A stretch of DNA of 64,000 nt from Pseudomonas syringae. GTDB lineage: Bacteria; Pseudomonadota; Gammaproteobacteria; Pseudomonadales; Pseudomonadaceae. The notes beneath the pieces are model-generated. The model did no database searches and was not told where the DNA came from. It saw nothing but the letters and a program-made list of their open reading frames with translations. The DNA lies in assembly GCF_000737245.1 (NCBI RefSeq), contig NZ_JPQU01000035.1:1-64000 (forward strand), in the 5' to 3' direction. Below, in pieces: positions 27,609-37,955 of the stretch (positions within the stretch are counted from its first letter, which is position 1; every line of letters starts with the position of its first letter). Position numbers and translations under genes: made by a program.

Positions 27609-28787
27609 CTACTTCGCCAAAAACCTCATCCCTTCTTCCAACCCCCTCAACGTCAACGGATACATCTGATCTTCGATCAAATCTCGCACGATATTGGTTG
27701 AGGTGGTGTAGGCCCAGGCGTCTTTCGGGTAGGGGTTGATCCAGATGAGTTTCTTGAACTTGGCCGTGAAACGCTGCATCCACAGGTAGCCAGGTTCTTC
27801 GTTCCAGTGCTCGACACTGCCCCCGGCCTGGGTGATTTCGTAAGGCGCCATTGAGGCGTCGCCGATGAAGATCACTTTGTAGTCCGCGCCATATTTGTGC
27901 AGCAGGTCCTGAGTGGAAATGCGCTCCGAGCCGCGTCGCAGGTTGTTCTTCCACACCGATTCATAGATGAAGTTATGGAAGTAGAAATACTCCAGATGCT
28001 TGAATTCGGTCTTGCACGCCGAGAACAGCTCTTCGCAGACTTTGACGTGGGCATCCATTGAGCCGCCGATGTCGAACAGCAATAGCAGCTTGATGGTATT
28101 GCGACGTTCCGGACGCATCTGGATGTTCAGCAGCCCCGCATCACGGGCGGTGTGGTCGATGGTGCCGTCAATGTCCAGTTCTTCAGCGGCGCCCTGACGA
28201 GCGAATTTGCGCAGGCGGCGCAGGGCGATCTTGATGTTGCGGGTGCCGATTTCCACCTGATCGTCGAGGTTTTTGTACTCGCGCTGATCCCAGACCTTGA
28301 CCGCTTTACCCTTGCGCTCGCCCGCATCACCGACTCGTATGCCTTCCGGGTTGTAGCCACCCGAGCCAAACGGGCTGGTGCCGCCGGTGCCGATCCATTT
28401 ATTGCCGCCGGCGTGACGTTCCTTTTGCTCCTCCAGACGTTTCTTGAATTCCTCGATGAGCTTGTCCAGGCCACCCAGCGATTGAATCTGCGCCCGTTCT
28501 TCATCTGTCAGGGAGCGCTCGAATTCCTTGCGCAGCCAGTCTTCCGGGATCAGCGCCTTGAGGTGGTCATCGAGTTTTTCCAGGCCATTGAAGTAGGCAC
28601 TGAACGCCCGGTCGAACTTGTCGAAATGGCGCTCGTCCTTGACCAGAATCGTGCGGGCGAGAAAGTAGAACTCGTCCATGTCGGCGAACGTGACACGCTG
28701 TTTGAGCGCGTTGATCAGATCCAGCAGTTCGCGAACCGAGACCGGCACTTTCGCGGCGCGCATTTCGTTAAACAGATTGAGCAGCAT
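27609..28787 (-). CDS. CoxE-like VWA-domain protein, partner of MoxR ATPase
   Basis: A 392-residue protein with a helical N-terminal part and a C-terminal von Willebrand A domain carrying the metal-site motif DIGGSMDAH (about 245-253). Such proteins pair with MoxR AAA+ ATPases in metal-centre insertion or complex maturation. It begins 21 bp after the MoxR gene ends, which supports a two-gene operon. The client of the pair is unknown. Confidence 0.87.
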   Translation of the reverse strand: MLLNLFNEMRAAKVPVSVRELLDLINALKQRVTFADMDEFYFLARTILVKDERHFDKFDRAFSAYFNGLEKLDDHLKALIPEDWLRKEFERSLTDEERAQIQSLGGLDKLIEEFKKRLEEQKERHAGGNKWIGTGGTSPFGSGGYNPEGIRVGDAGERKGKAVKVWDQREYKNLDDQVEIGTRNIKIALRRLRKFARQGAAEELDIDGTIDHTARDAGLLNIQMRPERRNTIKLLLLFDIGGSMDAHVKVCEELFSACKTEFKHLEYFYFHNFIYESVWKNNLRRGSERISTQDLLHKYGADYKVIFIGDASMAPYEITQAGGSVEHWNEEPGYLWMQRFTAKFKKLIWINPYPKDAWAYTTSTNIVRDLIEDQMYPLTLRGLEEGMRFLAK

Positions 28788-28808
28788 GGCTGTTGACGCT
28801 CCGCAGAA

Positions 28809-29654
28809 TCAGCGATTACCGCGACGGCTCATGAACGCCAGGCGCTCCAGCAACTGGACGTCCTGTTCATTCTTGACCAGCGCTCCGGCCAGCGGCGGAA
28901 TGGCTTTAGTGGGATCACGCTCACGCAGCACCGCTTCGCCAATGTTGTCGGCCATCAGCAGTTTCAGCCAGTCCACCAGCTCCGAAGTGGAGGGCTTTTT
29001 CTTCAGGCCGGGCACTTTGCGCACGTCGAAGAACACGTCCAGGGCTTCGCTGACCAGATCCTTCTTGATGTCGGGATAGTGCACATCAACAATTTTCTGC
29101 AGCGTGGCGCGATCCGGGAAAGCGATGTAGTGGAAGAAGCAGCGGCGCAGAAAGGCGTCCGGCAACTCCTTCTCGTTATTGGAGGTAATGATGATGATCG
29201 GGCGGACCTTGGCCTTGATGGTTTCGTCGATCTCGTAGACGTAGAACTCCATCTTGTCGAGTTCTTGCAGCAGATCGTTGGGGAATTCGATGTCAGCTTT
29301 GTCGATTTCATCGATCAGCAGAATCACTCGCTCTTCGGCCTCGAAGGCTTCCCAGAGCTTGCCTTTCTTCAGGTAGTTGCGCACGTCGTGGACTTTATCC
29401 ACGCCCAGTTGCGAGTCCCGCAGGCGGCTGACGGCATCGTATTCGTAAAGGCCCTGGTGAGCCTTGGTGGTGGATTTGATGTGCCATGTGATGAGCCTGG
29501 CGCCGAATGACTCGGCCAGTTGTTCGGCGAGCATGGTCTTGCCCGTGCCGGGTTCGCCCTTGACCAGCAGCGGGCGCTCCAGGGTAATTGCCGCGTTGAC
29601 CGCCAGCTTGAGGTCGTCAGTGGCGACGTATGCGCGGGTGCCTTCGAACTTCAT
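28809..29654 (-). CDS. MoxR-family AAA+ ATPase
   Basis: A 281-residue AAA+ protein with Walker A GEPGTGKT, Walker B VILLIDEIDKAD, a sensor 1 region ITSNNEKELP and an arginine finger region AFLRRCFFHYIAFP. MoxR proteins act as chaperone-like motors with a VWA partner, here the next gene. It is the first gene of the pair. Confidence 0.93.
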   Translation of the reverse strand: MKFEGTRAYVATDDLKLAVNAAITLERPLLVKGEPGTGKTMLAEQLAESFGARLITWHIKSTTKAHQGLYEYDAVSRLRDSQLGVDKVHDVRNYLKKGKLWEAFEAEERVILLIDEIDKADIEFPNDLLQELDKMEFYVYEIDETIKAKVRPIIIITSNNEKELPDAFLRRCFFHYIAFPDRATLQKIVDVHYPDIKKDLVSEALDVFFDVRKVPGLKKKPSTSELVDWLKLLMADNIGEAVLRERDPTKAIPPLAGALVKNEQDVQLLERLAFMSRRGNR

Positions 29655-29786
29655 CTATGAATCCTCGGTAAACAATGCGCCGACTATAGCGCGAGGCTTT
29701 GCCGACTGTGAATGTGGACCGGGTATTCAGTCGGTGAATCGGCGGTCAGCCTCGCATACGTTGCTGGGACTCAATGAAGAACTAAC

Positions 29787-29876
29787 TGTGGGAGCGAATT
29801 TATTCGCGAAAGCGGTGTGTCAGACGCAGATATTTTTTCAGGCCCGACGCTTTCGCGAATGAATTCGCTCCCACAG
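29787..29876. repeat. REP pair (GTGGGAGCGAATTCATTCGCGAA type)
   Basis: Inverted copies across about 42 bp in the gap between two minus-strand genes. The left arm has GAATTTATTCGCG, the right arm CGCGAATGAATTCG. The same family recurs at 58645-58736. Confidence 0.85.
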
Positions 29877-29901
29877 GAGTTGTGTTCATCCAGCGGTAAA
29901 T

Positions 29902-30969
29902 CTACCCCTTACTGTTGTCGTACCGCGCATTGAAAGCCTGCACGAAGGCATTGCGTAGTATCTGCAAAAACGCCTGGAATGCACTGATGTCCTGTTTGTG
30001 CACGCTGCCGCTGAGCTCCACACGGGTGGCAAACTGGTTCTCGCTCTGGTTTTTCAACACGGTTTCGCTGCCACCGACTACCGCTTCCCAGATCGAGCGG
30101 AAGAAACCTTTGTTCTCGTTTTGCACATCCTGCTTCCAGTTGAAGACGTCCACATCTCGCAACAGCGGCTTGATGTAACCGCTGAGCTGGCCTTTGGTGG
30201 CCTGGGCTTCGATCACCAAATCACCGTGTCCGGCGTTGAAGTCGAAATTGCCGTAGGCGGCTGAAAAGTCGTTGAGGCGCTTGAGTTCGACGCCGGTAGT
30301 GCGCAGACGGAAGTCGAAATCCTCGAAGTTGCTGAATGGATCGAAAGTCGCGCTGGCTTCCATGTTGGCGTGGCCCATAAACAGAGCCTTGCCTTCGAAG
30401 CGGGCGTCGCGATTGCCTTTGACGTCCTCAACGTTGGTCAGGTTATAGAGGCTGGCGTTGACCTTGTCGGCTTGCAGCTTAACCTTGGGCGTGGTGCTGA
30501 AATTATTGAAGGTGATCTTCCCGTCGTCGATCCGCACCTCGTTAAGGGTGAACGGCAGCAGTTTGTTCATCTGTTCACGCCAGTCGGTGCCCTGACCGGT
30601 CTGTGAGGCCTGCTTGTTGGCGCCGCCATCGACAAAGTTGAGCTCCGGCTGGACGAAGGTCACTTCAGCGACCACCGCATGGTCGTACCACAGATGCTTC
30701 CAGCTTACCGCAAGGTCAATGACTGGCACTTTGACGAACGGGACCGGCACCTTGCCGTCGACCTTGACGATGTTCAGCCCGTTGATCTTGTACGCGCCGC
30801 GCCACAATGCCAGGTCAACGTCAGTCACCTGGCCTCGGTAATCGCCCATATCGGCGAGTTTGTCATTCAGGTAGTTGCGCACCAAATAGGGCAGGGCGAT
30901 GTGTACTGCGATCAACAACACAACGATCCCGGCCAGGGTCCAGAGTGGCCAGCTGTATCGACGTTTCAT
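29902..30969 (-). CDS. DUF748 (AsmA-like) envelope protein
   Basis: A 355-residue protein with one N-terminal membrane helix (about 8-29) and a large periplasmic beta-rich domain of the DUF748/AsmA-like type, which has been linked to lipid transport or outer-membrane homeostasis. The start at 30969 begins right before the positively charged membrane anchor (MKRRYSW). It is divergent from cysK. Confidence 0.8.
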   Translation of the reverse strand: MKRRYSWPLWTLAGIVVLLIAVHIALPYLVRNYLNDKLADMGDYRGQVTDVDLALWRGAYKINGLNIVKVDGKVPVPFVKVPVIDLAVSWKHLWYDHAVVAEVTFVQPELNFVDGGANKQASQTGQGTDWREQMNKLLPFTLNEVRIDDGKITFNNFSTTPKVKLQADKVNASLYNLTNVEDVKGNRDARFEGKALFMGHANMEASATFDPFSNFEDFDFRLRTTGVELKRLNDFSAAYGNFDFNAGHGDLVIEAQATKGQLSGYIKPLLRDVDVFNWKQDVQNENKGFFRSIWEAVVGGSETVLKNQSENQFATRVELSGSVHKQDISAFQAFLQILRNAFVQAFNARYDNSKG

Positions 30970-31104
30970 GGTGTGGGTCTCAGGTTCTGATGTGTGGTTG
31001 ACTCTTGGCGCGGGCATCCGTTCGCTGCGACTGGACGTCAACCGTACTTGAGGCATAGGCTTTGATTTTTATGCCACTTGACGAACGTGCACAAGGACAC
31101 CGCC

Positions 31105-32079
31105 ATGAGCCGTATCTACGCTGACAACGCCCACTCCATCGGCAACACCCCACTGGTGCAGATCAATCGGATCGCGCCGCGTGGCGTGACGATTCTGGCC
31201 AAGATCGAGGGCCGCAATCCGGGCTACTCGGTGAAGTGCCGGATCGGCGCGAACATGATCTGGGACGCTGAAAGCAAGGGCAAACTCAAGCCCGGCATGA
31301 CCATCATCGAACCTACCTCCGGCAATACCGGCATTGGTCTGGCGTTCGTGGCCGCGGCCCGGGGTTATAAATTGATGCTGACCATGCCCGCCTCAATGAG
31401 TATCGAGCGACGCAAGGTTCTCAAGGCTCTGGGCGCCGAGCTGGTACTGACCGAACCCGCTAAAGGCATGAAAGGTGCCATTGAAAAGGCTGAAGAGCTA
31501 CTGGCCAACAACCCTGAAACATTCTTCATGCCCGCGCAGTTCGAAAACCCGGCCAACCCGGCGATTCACGAAAAGACCACCGGCCCCGAAATCTGGAACG
31601 ACACCGACGGCACTATCGACGTGCTGGTCGCTGGCGTCGGCACCGGCGGGACCATCACCGGTGTTTCGCGCTATATCAAAAATACTGCTGGCAAGCCGAT
31701 CCTGTCGGTTGCGGTGGAACCGTTGGGTTCGCCGATCATCACCCAGGCCCGCGCCGGCGAAGAAATCAAACCCAGCCCCCACAAGATTCAAGGTATTGGT
31801 GCTGGTTTCATCCCGAAAAACCTCGATCTGTCGTTGGTCGATCGGGTTGAACTGGTCAGTGACGACGAAGCCAAATCCATGGCCCTGCGTTTGATGCAGG
31901 AAGAAGGAATTTTGTGTGGCATCTCTTGTGGTGCAGCAATGGCTGCCGCCGTGCGCATGGCCGAAACCCCGGAGATGCAGGGCAAAACCATTGTGGTGAT
32001 CCTGCCGGATTCCGGCGAGCGCTACCTGTCGAGCATGCTGTTCAGTGACCTGTTCACCGATCAGGAAATGCAGCAGTAA
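31105..32079 (+). CDS. cysK: Cysteine synthase A (O-acetylserine sulfhydrylase)
   Basis: The 324-residue PLP enzyme makes cysteine from O-acetylserine and sulfide. Lys44 (PGYSVKCR) is the Schiff-base lysine, [10 protein letters not shown] binds substrate, and [10 protein letters not shown] holds the PLP phosphate. The start at 31105 is preferred over 31078 because it reproduces the family N terminus. Confidence 0.95.
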   Translation: MSRIYADNAHSIGNTPLVQINRIAPRGVTILAKIEGRNPGYSVKCRIGANMIWDAESKGKLKPGMTIIEPTSGNTGIGLAFVAAARGYKLMLTMPASMSIERRKVLKALGAELVLTEPAKGMKGAIEKAEELLANNPETFFMPAQFENPANPAIHEKTTGPEIWNDTDGTIDVLVAGVGTGGTITGVSRYIKNTAGKPILSVAVEPLGSPIITQARAGEEIKPSPHKIQGIGAGFIPKNLDLSLVDRVELVSDDEAKSMALRLMQEEGILCGISCGAAMAAAVRMAETPEMQGKTIVVILPDSGERYLSSMLFSDLFTDQEMQQ

Positions 32080-32253
32080 CGGAGCCCTTTAACGCAGCCC
32101 TTTACGCTCGTCGGCTTCTTGTCAGGCGGGCGAGCGTTTATGATGCGCGGCTGGCGAACCGCCATTGGGTGGTTCGCACCGTCCCTGATCAGCCTGAAAG
32201 ATGCACAGCAGTACGTTCAGTGGCAGGTTATTGCCTGTTTCGAGGAGAGATAA

Positions 32254-33192
32254 ATGACGTTTTCATTCGCTGCCAAAGCATCGATCCTGATGCTATTCCT
32301 GGCTAGCACGCTTTATGTGCATTTGCGTGGCAAGGCGCGATTGCCGCTGTTACGTCAGTTCGTCAACCACTCGGCGCTGTTCGCCCCGTACAACGCCCTG
32401 ATGTACCTGTTTTCCAAAGTGCCGTCCAAGCCGTATCTGGACCGCAGCGCTTTTCCCGAGCTGGATGTGCTCAAGAACAACTGGCAGACGATTCGCGAAG
32501 AAGCCATGCATTTGTTCGACGAGGGCTATATTCGCGCCGCCGAAAAGAATAACGACGCCGGTTTTGGCTCGTTCTTCAAAAAAGGCTGGAAGCGTTTTTA
32601 CCTGAAGTGGTACGACAAGGCCCTGCCATCCGCCGAGGCCCTGTGCCCGAAGACGGTTGCATTGGTCAATTCGATTCCCAACGTCAAGGGCGCGATGTTC
32701 GCCTTGCTGCCGGGCGATAGCCACCTCAACCCGCATCGCGATCCGTTTGCCGGCTCGTTGCGTTATCACTTGGGTTTGTCCACGCCGAATTCGGACGACT
32801 GCCGCATTTATGTCGACGGTCAGGTCTATGCCTGGCGCGACGGCGAAGACGTGATGTTTGATGAGACTTACGTGCATTGGGTCAAGAACGAGACCGCAGT
32901 GACCCGCGTCATTCTGTTCTGCGACATCGAACGCCCGTTGCGCAGCCGGATCATGACCCGTGTCAATCGTGCGGTCAGCGCCTTCCTGGGCCGCGCCACT
33001 GCGCCGCAGAACACCGACGACGAACGCGTCGGCGGGATCAATCAGGCCTACGCCTGGAGCAAGCGCTTCAGTGACACCTTCAGTGGCAAGGTCAAACAGT
33101 TCAAACGCAAGAACCCCAAGGCCTACCGCATCCTGCGCCCGGTGCTGGCGGTGATTGTGTTGGGGTTGTTGGCTTATTGGTTGTTTGGTTAA
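32254..33192 (+). CDS. lpxO: Lipid A hydroxylase LpxO
   Basis: A 312-residue aspartyl/asparaginyl beta-hydroxylase family protein that adds a 2-OH to a lipid A acyl chain. The Fe(II)/2-oxoglutarate site is His161-x-Asp163 (NPHRDPF) and His208. Hydrophobic segments at both ends (about 8-22 and 292-311) place it at the inner membrane, unlike soluble hydroxylases of the family. GAGGAGA precedes the ATG. It is convergent with the liv-type operon. Confidence 0.9.
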   Translation: MTFSFAAKASILMLFLASTLYVHLRGKARLPLLRQFVNHSALFAPYNALMYLFSKVPSKPYLDRSAFPELDVLKNNWQTIREEAMHLFDEGYIRAAEKNNDAGFGSFFKKGWKRFYLKWYDKALPSAEALCPKTVALVNSIPNVKGAMFALLPGDSHLNPHRDPFAGSLRYHLGLSTPNSDDCRIYVDGQVYAWRDGEDVMFDETYVHWVKNETAVTRVILFCDIERPLRSRIMTRVNRAVSAFLGRATAPQNTDDERVGGINQAYAWSKRFSDTFSGKVKQFKRKNPKAYRILRPVLAVIVLGLLAYWLFG

Positions 33193-33220
33193 TAACCAAA
33201 CCAAACCAGACCGAAGCTTC

Positions 33221-33247
33221 CTGGAGCCAGGCCTGACCTGGCTCCAG
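33221..33247. terminator. Hairpin between convergent lpxO and ABC operon
   Basis: CTGGAGCCAGG pairs with CCTGGCTCCAG across a five-base loop. No T run follows on either strand, so it may be a Rho-assisted terminator or an mRNA stabiliser. Confidence 0.45.
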
Positions 33248-33252
33248 TAGAT

Positions 33253-33939
33253 TCAAACGCCGAGATAGCGTTGCGATAATTCCGGCGCCTCGGCCAACTG
33301 GGCAGGCGTTCCCAGCCAGACCTGCCGACCCTTTTCGATGATGTGGTGGCAATCGACCACGCGAGCCATCTCCTTGAGGTTCTTGTCGATCACCAGAATG
33401 GTTTCGCCTTCGGCCTTCAGGTTGGCGATGCAACTCCAGATGGTTTCGCGAATGATTGGTGCCAAACCTTCGGTTGCTTCATCGAGGATGAGCAAATCGG
33501 GGTTGGTCATCAAGGCCCGGCCCGTCACCAGCATTTGCTGTTCACCACCGGAGAGGGTTTTGGAGAGCTGATCCTGGCGCTCCTGCAAACGCGGGAACAG
33601 CTGGTAAATTCGCGCCAGATCCCACTTCCCGCGGGTGGACGTCGCCAGCAGATTCTCTTTCACGCTCAAACTGCCGAACGCGCGGCGGCCCTCGGGCACC
33701 AGACCCAGCCCCGCCTGGGCGATTCGATAAGGGGACGCGCCACGCATTTCTTTGCCGTGGATTTTCACGCTGCCCGAGGTGGGTTTGAGCAAGCCCATGA
33801 TCGATTTCACGGTGGTGGTTTTGCCCATCCCGTTACGGCCGATCAATGACACCACTTGCCCACGTTCGATGGTCAAGTGCATATCGAACAGCACCTGACT
33901 CAAGCCATAACCGGCCTGCAATCCGCTGACTTCAAGCAT
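33253..33939 (-). CDS. LivF-type ABC transporter ATPase
   Basis: A 228-residue ATPase of the LivF group: Walker A GRNGMGKTT, signature LSGGEQQM, Walker B LLILDEATEGLAP, without the C-terminal extension seen in LivG. It powers the importer encoded by the four genes before it. The ATG at 33939 follows GGGAG and overlaps the livG-type gene by 8 bp. The usual switch segment reads VIDKN where most LivF proteins have VEQN. It is the last gene of the antABC-transporter operon. Confidence 0.9.
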   Translation of the reverse strand: MLEVSGLQAGYGLSQVLFDMHLTIERGQVVSLIGRNGMGKTTTVKSIMGLLKPTSGSVKIHGKEMRGASPYRIAQAGLGLVPEGRRAFGSLSVKENLLATSTRGKWDLARIYQLFPRLQERQDQLSKTLSGGEQQMLVTGRALMTNPDLLILDEATEGLAPIIRETIWSCIANLKAEGETILVIDKNLKEMARVVDCHHIIEKGRQVWLGTPAQLAEAPELSQRYLGV

Positions 33940-34681
33940 GTTCTTCTCCCAGATAAGCTTCGCGCACGAGAGGGTCCTGACGGATTTGCTCGACGCTGCC
34001 GGTAAGGATTGTCTGCCCGTAGACCAGCACGGTAATGCGATCGGCGAGGGCAAAAACCGCATCCATGTCGTGCTCCACCAACAGGATCGAACAGGTGCCT
34101 TTGAGTTCTTGCAACAGTTGGGTCATGCGCGCGGACTCTTCCGCGCCCATGCCCGCCATGGGTTCGTCGAGCAATAACAGTGCGGCCTGCTGTGCCAGGG
34201 CCAGGGCAATCTCCAATTGGCGGCGTTCGCCGTGGGACAGCTCGCTGACCATCGACTGACTACGAGGGCCGAGACCGACCCTTTGCAGGTAACCCTTGGC
34301 CGGCTCGAGTAAACGCTGGTCGCTACTGAGCGGGCGCCACATCCCGAAGGTTTTGCCCTCCCGTGCGGCGATCGCCAGGGCGACGTTTTCCAGCAGGGTG
34401 AATTCCGGATACAGCTGGCTGACCTGAAAAGCACGGGCCAAACCCAATGCAGGGCGTTTATGGGCTGCTACGTCGGTAATGTCCTCTCCTGCGAACAGGA
34501 TGCGCCCTTTATCAGGTTTGATTTCACCGGCAATCTGCGCGATCAGCGTCGACTTGCCCGCGCCATTGGGGCCAATGATGGCGTGCAGCTCTCCGACCAG
34601 TACCTCCAGGCTCGCGCCATTGGTGGCCTTGACTGCGCCGAAGGATTTTTCCAGGCCCTGAATGGACAGTTGTGGCGTCAT
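33932..34681 (-). CDS. LivG-type ABC transporter ATPase
   Basis: A 249-residue ATPase with Walker A GPNGAGKST, signature LSHGERRQLE, Walker B LLLLDEPMAGM and the switch histidine in LVEHDMD. The LSHGERR form is typical of LivG/UrtD-group ATPases. It overlaps both neighbours by a few bases, as expected for a tightly coupled importer operon. Confidence 0.92.
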   Translation of the reverse strand: MTPQLSIQGLEKSFGAVKATNGASLEVLVGELHAIIGPNGAGKSTLIAQIAGEIKPDKGRILFAGEDITDVAAHKRPALGLARAFQVSQLYPEFTLLENVALAIAAREGKTFGMWRPLSSDQRLLEPAKGYLQRVGLGPRSQSMVSELSHGERRQLEIALALAQQAALLLLDEPMAGMGAEESARMTQLLQELKGTCSILLVEHDMDAVFALADRITVLVYGQTILTGSVEQIRQDPLVREAYLGEEHA

Positions 34682-35706
34682 TGGCGGACCTCACTGACAG
34701 GTTTGACGTTGACCGTTGGGGGCCGGGGCGCTGGTTTGAGCCTGCGCGGTAGTGGGGTGAGCAGCAGGCCGTACAAGCCTTTCTTGCCGAATAACACCAC
34801 CAGCAACAGCAGTGGCCCGAAGATCAACAACCAGTGCTCGGTCCATAAGCTCAATACCTGTTCCAACCCCAGATAAATCGCCGCGCCGAGGATCGGGCCG
34901 AGCAAGGTGCCAACGCCGCCGAGAATGACCATCGCCATCAATTCACCGGATTTGTTCCAGGCGCCCATGTCAGGGCTGACGAACATCGCGTAATTGGCCC
35001 ACAGAATCCCTGCCAATCCACCGCCTACACCCGCAATGACGAACGCAGTCAGGCGATAGCGCAGTGGATGCAGGCCAAGGCTGACGCTGCGTCGTTCGCT
35101 TTGCTTGAGGCCGCGCAAAGCGAAGCCAAAGCGCGAGTTGACCAGCCGCCGACAAAACAGCAGCCAGCCCACCAATAGCGCTACGCACAGGTAATAGAAC
35201 TGCACCGGGTTGGCCATGTTCACCCCGGGCAGCGAGTTGCGCTCAGTCAGCAGGATGCCGTCGTCGCCACCGTACAGGGACATCGAGCCGAGCACGAAAT
35301 ACAGCATCTGGCCGAATGCCAGGGTGATCATGATGAATTGCACACCGCTGGTGCGCAGCGACAGATAGCCGGTCACCAAGGCAAACAGCGCACAGATCAG
35401 CAGCGATAGTGGCCAGATGATCAGGGCGCTGTTTGAGCCTTCCCAGCCCCACAGCGGCATCGCCTGTGAAGTGTGAAAGGCCACGATACCAACCACATAA
35501 CCACCCAACCCGAAATAGGCGGCGTGGCCGAAGCTGATCATCGCGCCATAGCCGATCAGCAGATCGAGGCTGGCTGCGGCCATGCCGTAAATCGCCAGAC
35601 GGGTGAACAGGCTGATCAAGAAGGGTTCTTTGAGCAACATTGCCAGCATCGGCAAAAGGGCGAAAATCCCAAGACACAGTAGATCGATAATGACTCGACG
35701 GGACAT
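34678..35706 (-). CDS. LivM-type ABC transporter permease
   Basis: A 342-residue permease with about ten hydrophobic segments and the LivM core patterns DLLIGYGAMISFGHAAYFGLGGY and GGVGTLLGPILGA. It ends in a proline-rich cytosolic tail. Together with the LivH-type gene it forms the heterodimeric membrane channel. Confidence 0.92.
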   Translation of the reverse strand: MSRRVIIDLLCLGIFALLPMLAMLLKEPFLISLFTRLAIYGMAAASLDLLIGYGAMISFGHAAYFGLGGYVVGIVAFHTSQAMPLWGWEGSNSALIIWPLSLLICALFALVTGYLSLRTSGVQFIMITLAFGQMLYFVLGSMSLYGGDDGILLTERNSLPGVNMANPVQFYYLCVALLVGWLLFCRRLVNSRFGFALRGLKQSERRSVSLGLHPLRYRLTAFVIAGVGGGLAGILWANYAMFVSPDMGAWNKSGELMAMVILGGVGTLLGPILGAAIYLGLEQVLSLWTEHWLLIFGPLLLLVVLFGKKGLYGLLLTPLPRRLKPAPRPPTVNVKPVSEVRQ

Positions 35707-35717
35707 GTTGTTCTCCT

Positions 35718-36629
35718 CTAGGCGCGGGCTGGCAGCAGGCCGCGGGGACGCACCAGCAGCACCAACGCCATGACGATATAAGCGCTGGCGGAAATCAGCC
35801 CACCGCTGATGGTGCCGCTGACCTGTGGGGGCAGCAGTTGGTCGAGTAGTTGCGGGATGTAGGCGCGGCCCAGGCCATCAACCATGCCGATCAGCAGGGC
35901 ACCAGCCATGGCGCCGCGCACTGAGCCGACACCACCGACCACAATCACCACGAAGGTCGTGATCAAGACTTTTTCGCCCATGCCGATTTCCACCGACAGC
36001 AGCGGAGCAGCCATGAACCCTGCCAGGCCGCAAAGGACACAGCCGAAGACAAATACCAGGGTGTATAGCCGGGAAATATTGACCCCCAGCGCGCCGACCA
36101 TTTCATGGTCATCGGCACCGGCGCGAATCAACATACCCAAGCGCGTGTGGTTGATTAACAGCCACATGCCCAGAGCGACCAGCGCCCCTGCCACGATGAA
36201 CAGCAGACGACTGACCGGGTACATTAACCCAGGCAGCACCTCGACGAAGCTTCCGTACCATTCAGGTGTCGGCATCGCAGGCGGGCTGCGGCCCACCAAA
36301 ACAGTGATGGCTTCATTGGTAAAAAACACAATCGCCAGGGTCGCCAGTACCTGATCCAGATGATCGCGGCTGTACAGGCGCTTCATGATCGAGGTTTCGA
36401 TCACCAGCCCATAGAGTGCAGAGCCCGTGATGGCTGCCAGACCGGCGAGCCAGAAGGAGTTGGTCGCCATGGCGGTATAGGCGGCGCAGAACGCACCCAC
36501 CATGTAGAACGCGCCGTGGGCCAGGTTGATCACGCCCATGATGCCGAAGATCAGCGTCAGGCCAGAAGCCAGCAAGAACAGCAACGCGCTGTACTGCAGG
36601 CCGTTAAGGATTTGTTCGATCAATAACAT
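35718..36629 (-). CDS. LivH-type ABC transporter permease
   Basis: A 303-residue permease with the LivH signatures LTLIFGIMGVINLAHG and VVGGVGSVRGAMAGAL. The frame stays open to 36899 but the ATG at 36629 starts the conserved N terminus (MLLIEQIL). It lies 11 bp before the LivM-type gene. Confidence 0.92.
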   Translation of the reverse strand: MLLIEQILNGLQYSALLFLLASGLTLIFGIMGVINLAHGAFYMVGAFCAAYTAMATNSFWLAGLAAITGSALYGLVIETSIMKRLYSRDHLDQVLATLAIVFFTNEAITVLVGRSPPAMPTPEWYGSFVEVLPGLMYPVSRLLFIVAGALVALGMWLLINHTRLGMLIRAGADDHEMVGALGVNISRLYTLVFVFGCVLCGLAGFMAAPLLSVEIGMGEKVLITTFVVIVVGGVGSVRGAMAGALLIGMVDGLGRAYIPQLLDQLLPPQVSGTISGGLISASAYIVMALVLLVRPRGLLPARA

Positions 36630-36693
36630 GGTGTTTGCCCTGCCAAAAAGCGCCTGCGCGATCAAGCGGCAGGCGCGGAACCGAAACGCTGAA

Positions 36694-37854
36694 TCACATC
36701 GCGCATTGCTCGGCGTAGCTGTCCACTTGCGATTTGGCGATGGTCTTGACCGGGACCTCCACCAGCTTTCCGGAGGCATCGGCTTCGACGCGCAGCAAGT
36801 ACCAGTCGATGATTGAGTGCTGATTTTTGGCGAAGCGGAAATCCCCGCGGATTGAGTCGAATTTGACGTTGCGCATAGCCGTTCGGAATACCTCAGCATC
36901 CGAGACCTTGCCGCCTGAGGCCTTGAGTGCCGCGCCTATCAGGCGGGCGGTGTCGTAGGTCTGGGCGGCGTAAACGGTCGGGACGCGGTGGTATTTTTCG
37001 GTAAAGGCTTTGACGAAGGCCTGGTTGGCCGGGTTATCCGATTGAGGGTTCCACAAGGTCACAATGCTGGTGCCCTTCGCAACGTCGCCAACGGCCGCAA
37101 GCATGCGTTCATCCATGGAGAACACCGGGACTACCATTGGGATAGTCTTGTTGAGGCCCGCGCCACCATATTGCTTGGCGAAGTTGATCCCGGCACCGCC
37201 CGGATGGAACTGGAAGATGGCGTCAGGGGCGAGGGAGCGAACCCGGGCCAGCTCAACCGAGAAATCCAGTTGGTTGAGCTTGGTGTAGATCTCGGTGACT
37301 TCGCCTTTGAAGGTGCGTTTGAAACCTTCCAGTGCGTCACGGCCGCCTTGGTAGTTAGGGGCCAGGATCACCATTTTTTTGTAGCCCAGTTCGTTGGCTG
37401 CGCGGCCGGCCATTTCGTGAGGCAGGTCGTTCTGGTACGAGGCTACAAAATAATTTGGCTTGCACTGGGCGCCAGCCAGGTTAGATGGCGCAGTGTTATT
37501 GCTGACGTAAAAGCCTTTCTCCAGAGCTGTGTTTACCATTGCGGCCAAGACGTTTGAGAAAATCACCCCGGTGTACAGCTGAATACCGTCCAGGCTCATA
37601 CGATCGACAATCTGTTTGGCTTTGGCGGGTTGCAGGCCATCGTCCTCGATCACCATCTGAACAGGCACACCGCCCAGCTTGCCGTCTTCCTGATCAATCG
37701 CCAGTTGGAAACCATCGCGTGAGTCTTCACCCAGATAACCTGCAGGCGTCGATAGGGTGGTGATAAAGCCGATGCGCACCGGATCCTGCGCCTGCACGGT
37801 GAAAGTGGCAGCCGCGGTGGCCGCAAGCAATGCACGCAATAGTGGTTTTTTCAT
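36694..37854 (-). CDS. Periplasmic substrate-binding protein of ABC importer (LivK fold)
   Basis: A 386-residue type I periplasmic binding protein: signal peptide (about 1-22, cut after VQA), then a two-lobe domain (start VRIGFITTLSTPAGYLG). AAGGCGG precedes the ATG. It lies 101 bp after antC and 64 bp before the permease gene, all in one direction. Related proteins bind amino acids, amides or aromatic acids; the position suggests anthranilate or a precursor, which is inference. Confidence 0.9.
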   Translation of the reverse strand: MKKPLLRALLAATAAATFTVQAQDPVRIGFITTLSTPAGYLGEDSRDGFQLAIDQEDGKLGGVPVQMVIEDDGLQPAKAKQIVDRMSLDGIQLYTGVIFSNVLAAMVNTALEKGFYVSNNTAPSNLAGAQCKPNYFVASYQNDLPHEMAGRAANELGYKKMVILAPNYQGGRDALEGFKRTFKGEVTEIYTKLNQLDFSVELARVRSLAPDAIFQFHPGGAGINFAKQYGGAGLNKTIPMVVPVFSMDERMLAAVGDVAKGTSIVTLWNPQSDNPANQAFVKAFTEKYHRVPTVYAAQTYDTARLIGAALKASGGKVSDAEVFRTAMRNVKFDSIRGDFRFAKNQHSIIDWYLLRVEADASGKLVEVPVKTIAKSQVDSYAEQCAM

Positions 37855-37955
37855 AATGCCGCCTTGATGAATGTCCGCGTCTGAGCGCGCGTTCGTGAGT
37901 GGAGGGCAGTAATTAAAGGGTCGCGCTAATGTTCTGGGCCACACACTGAGCGGAG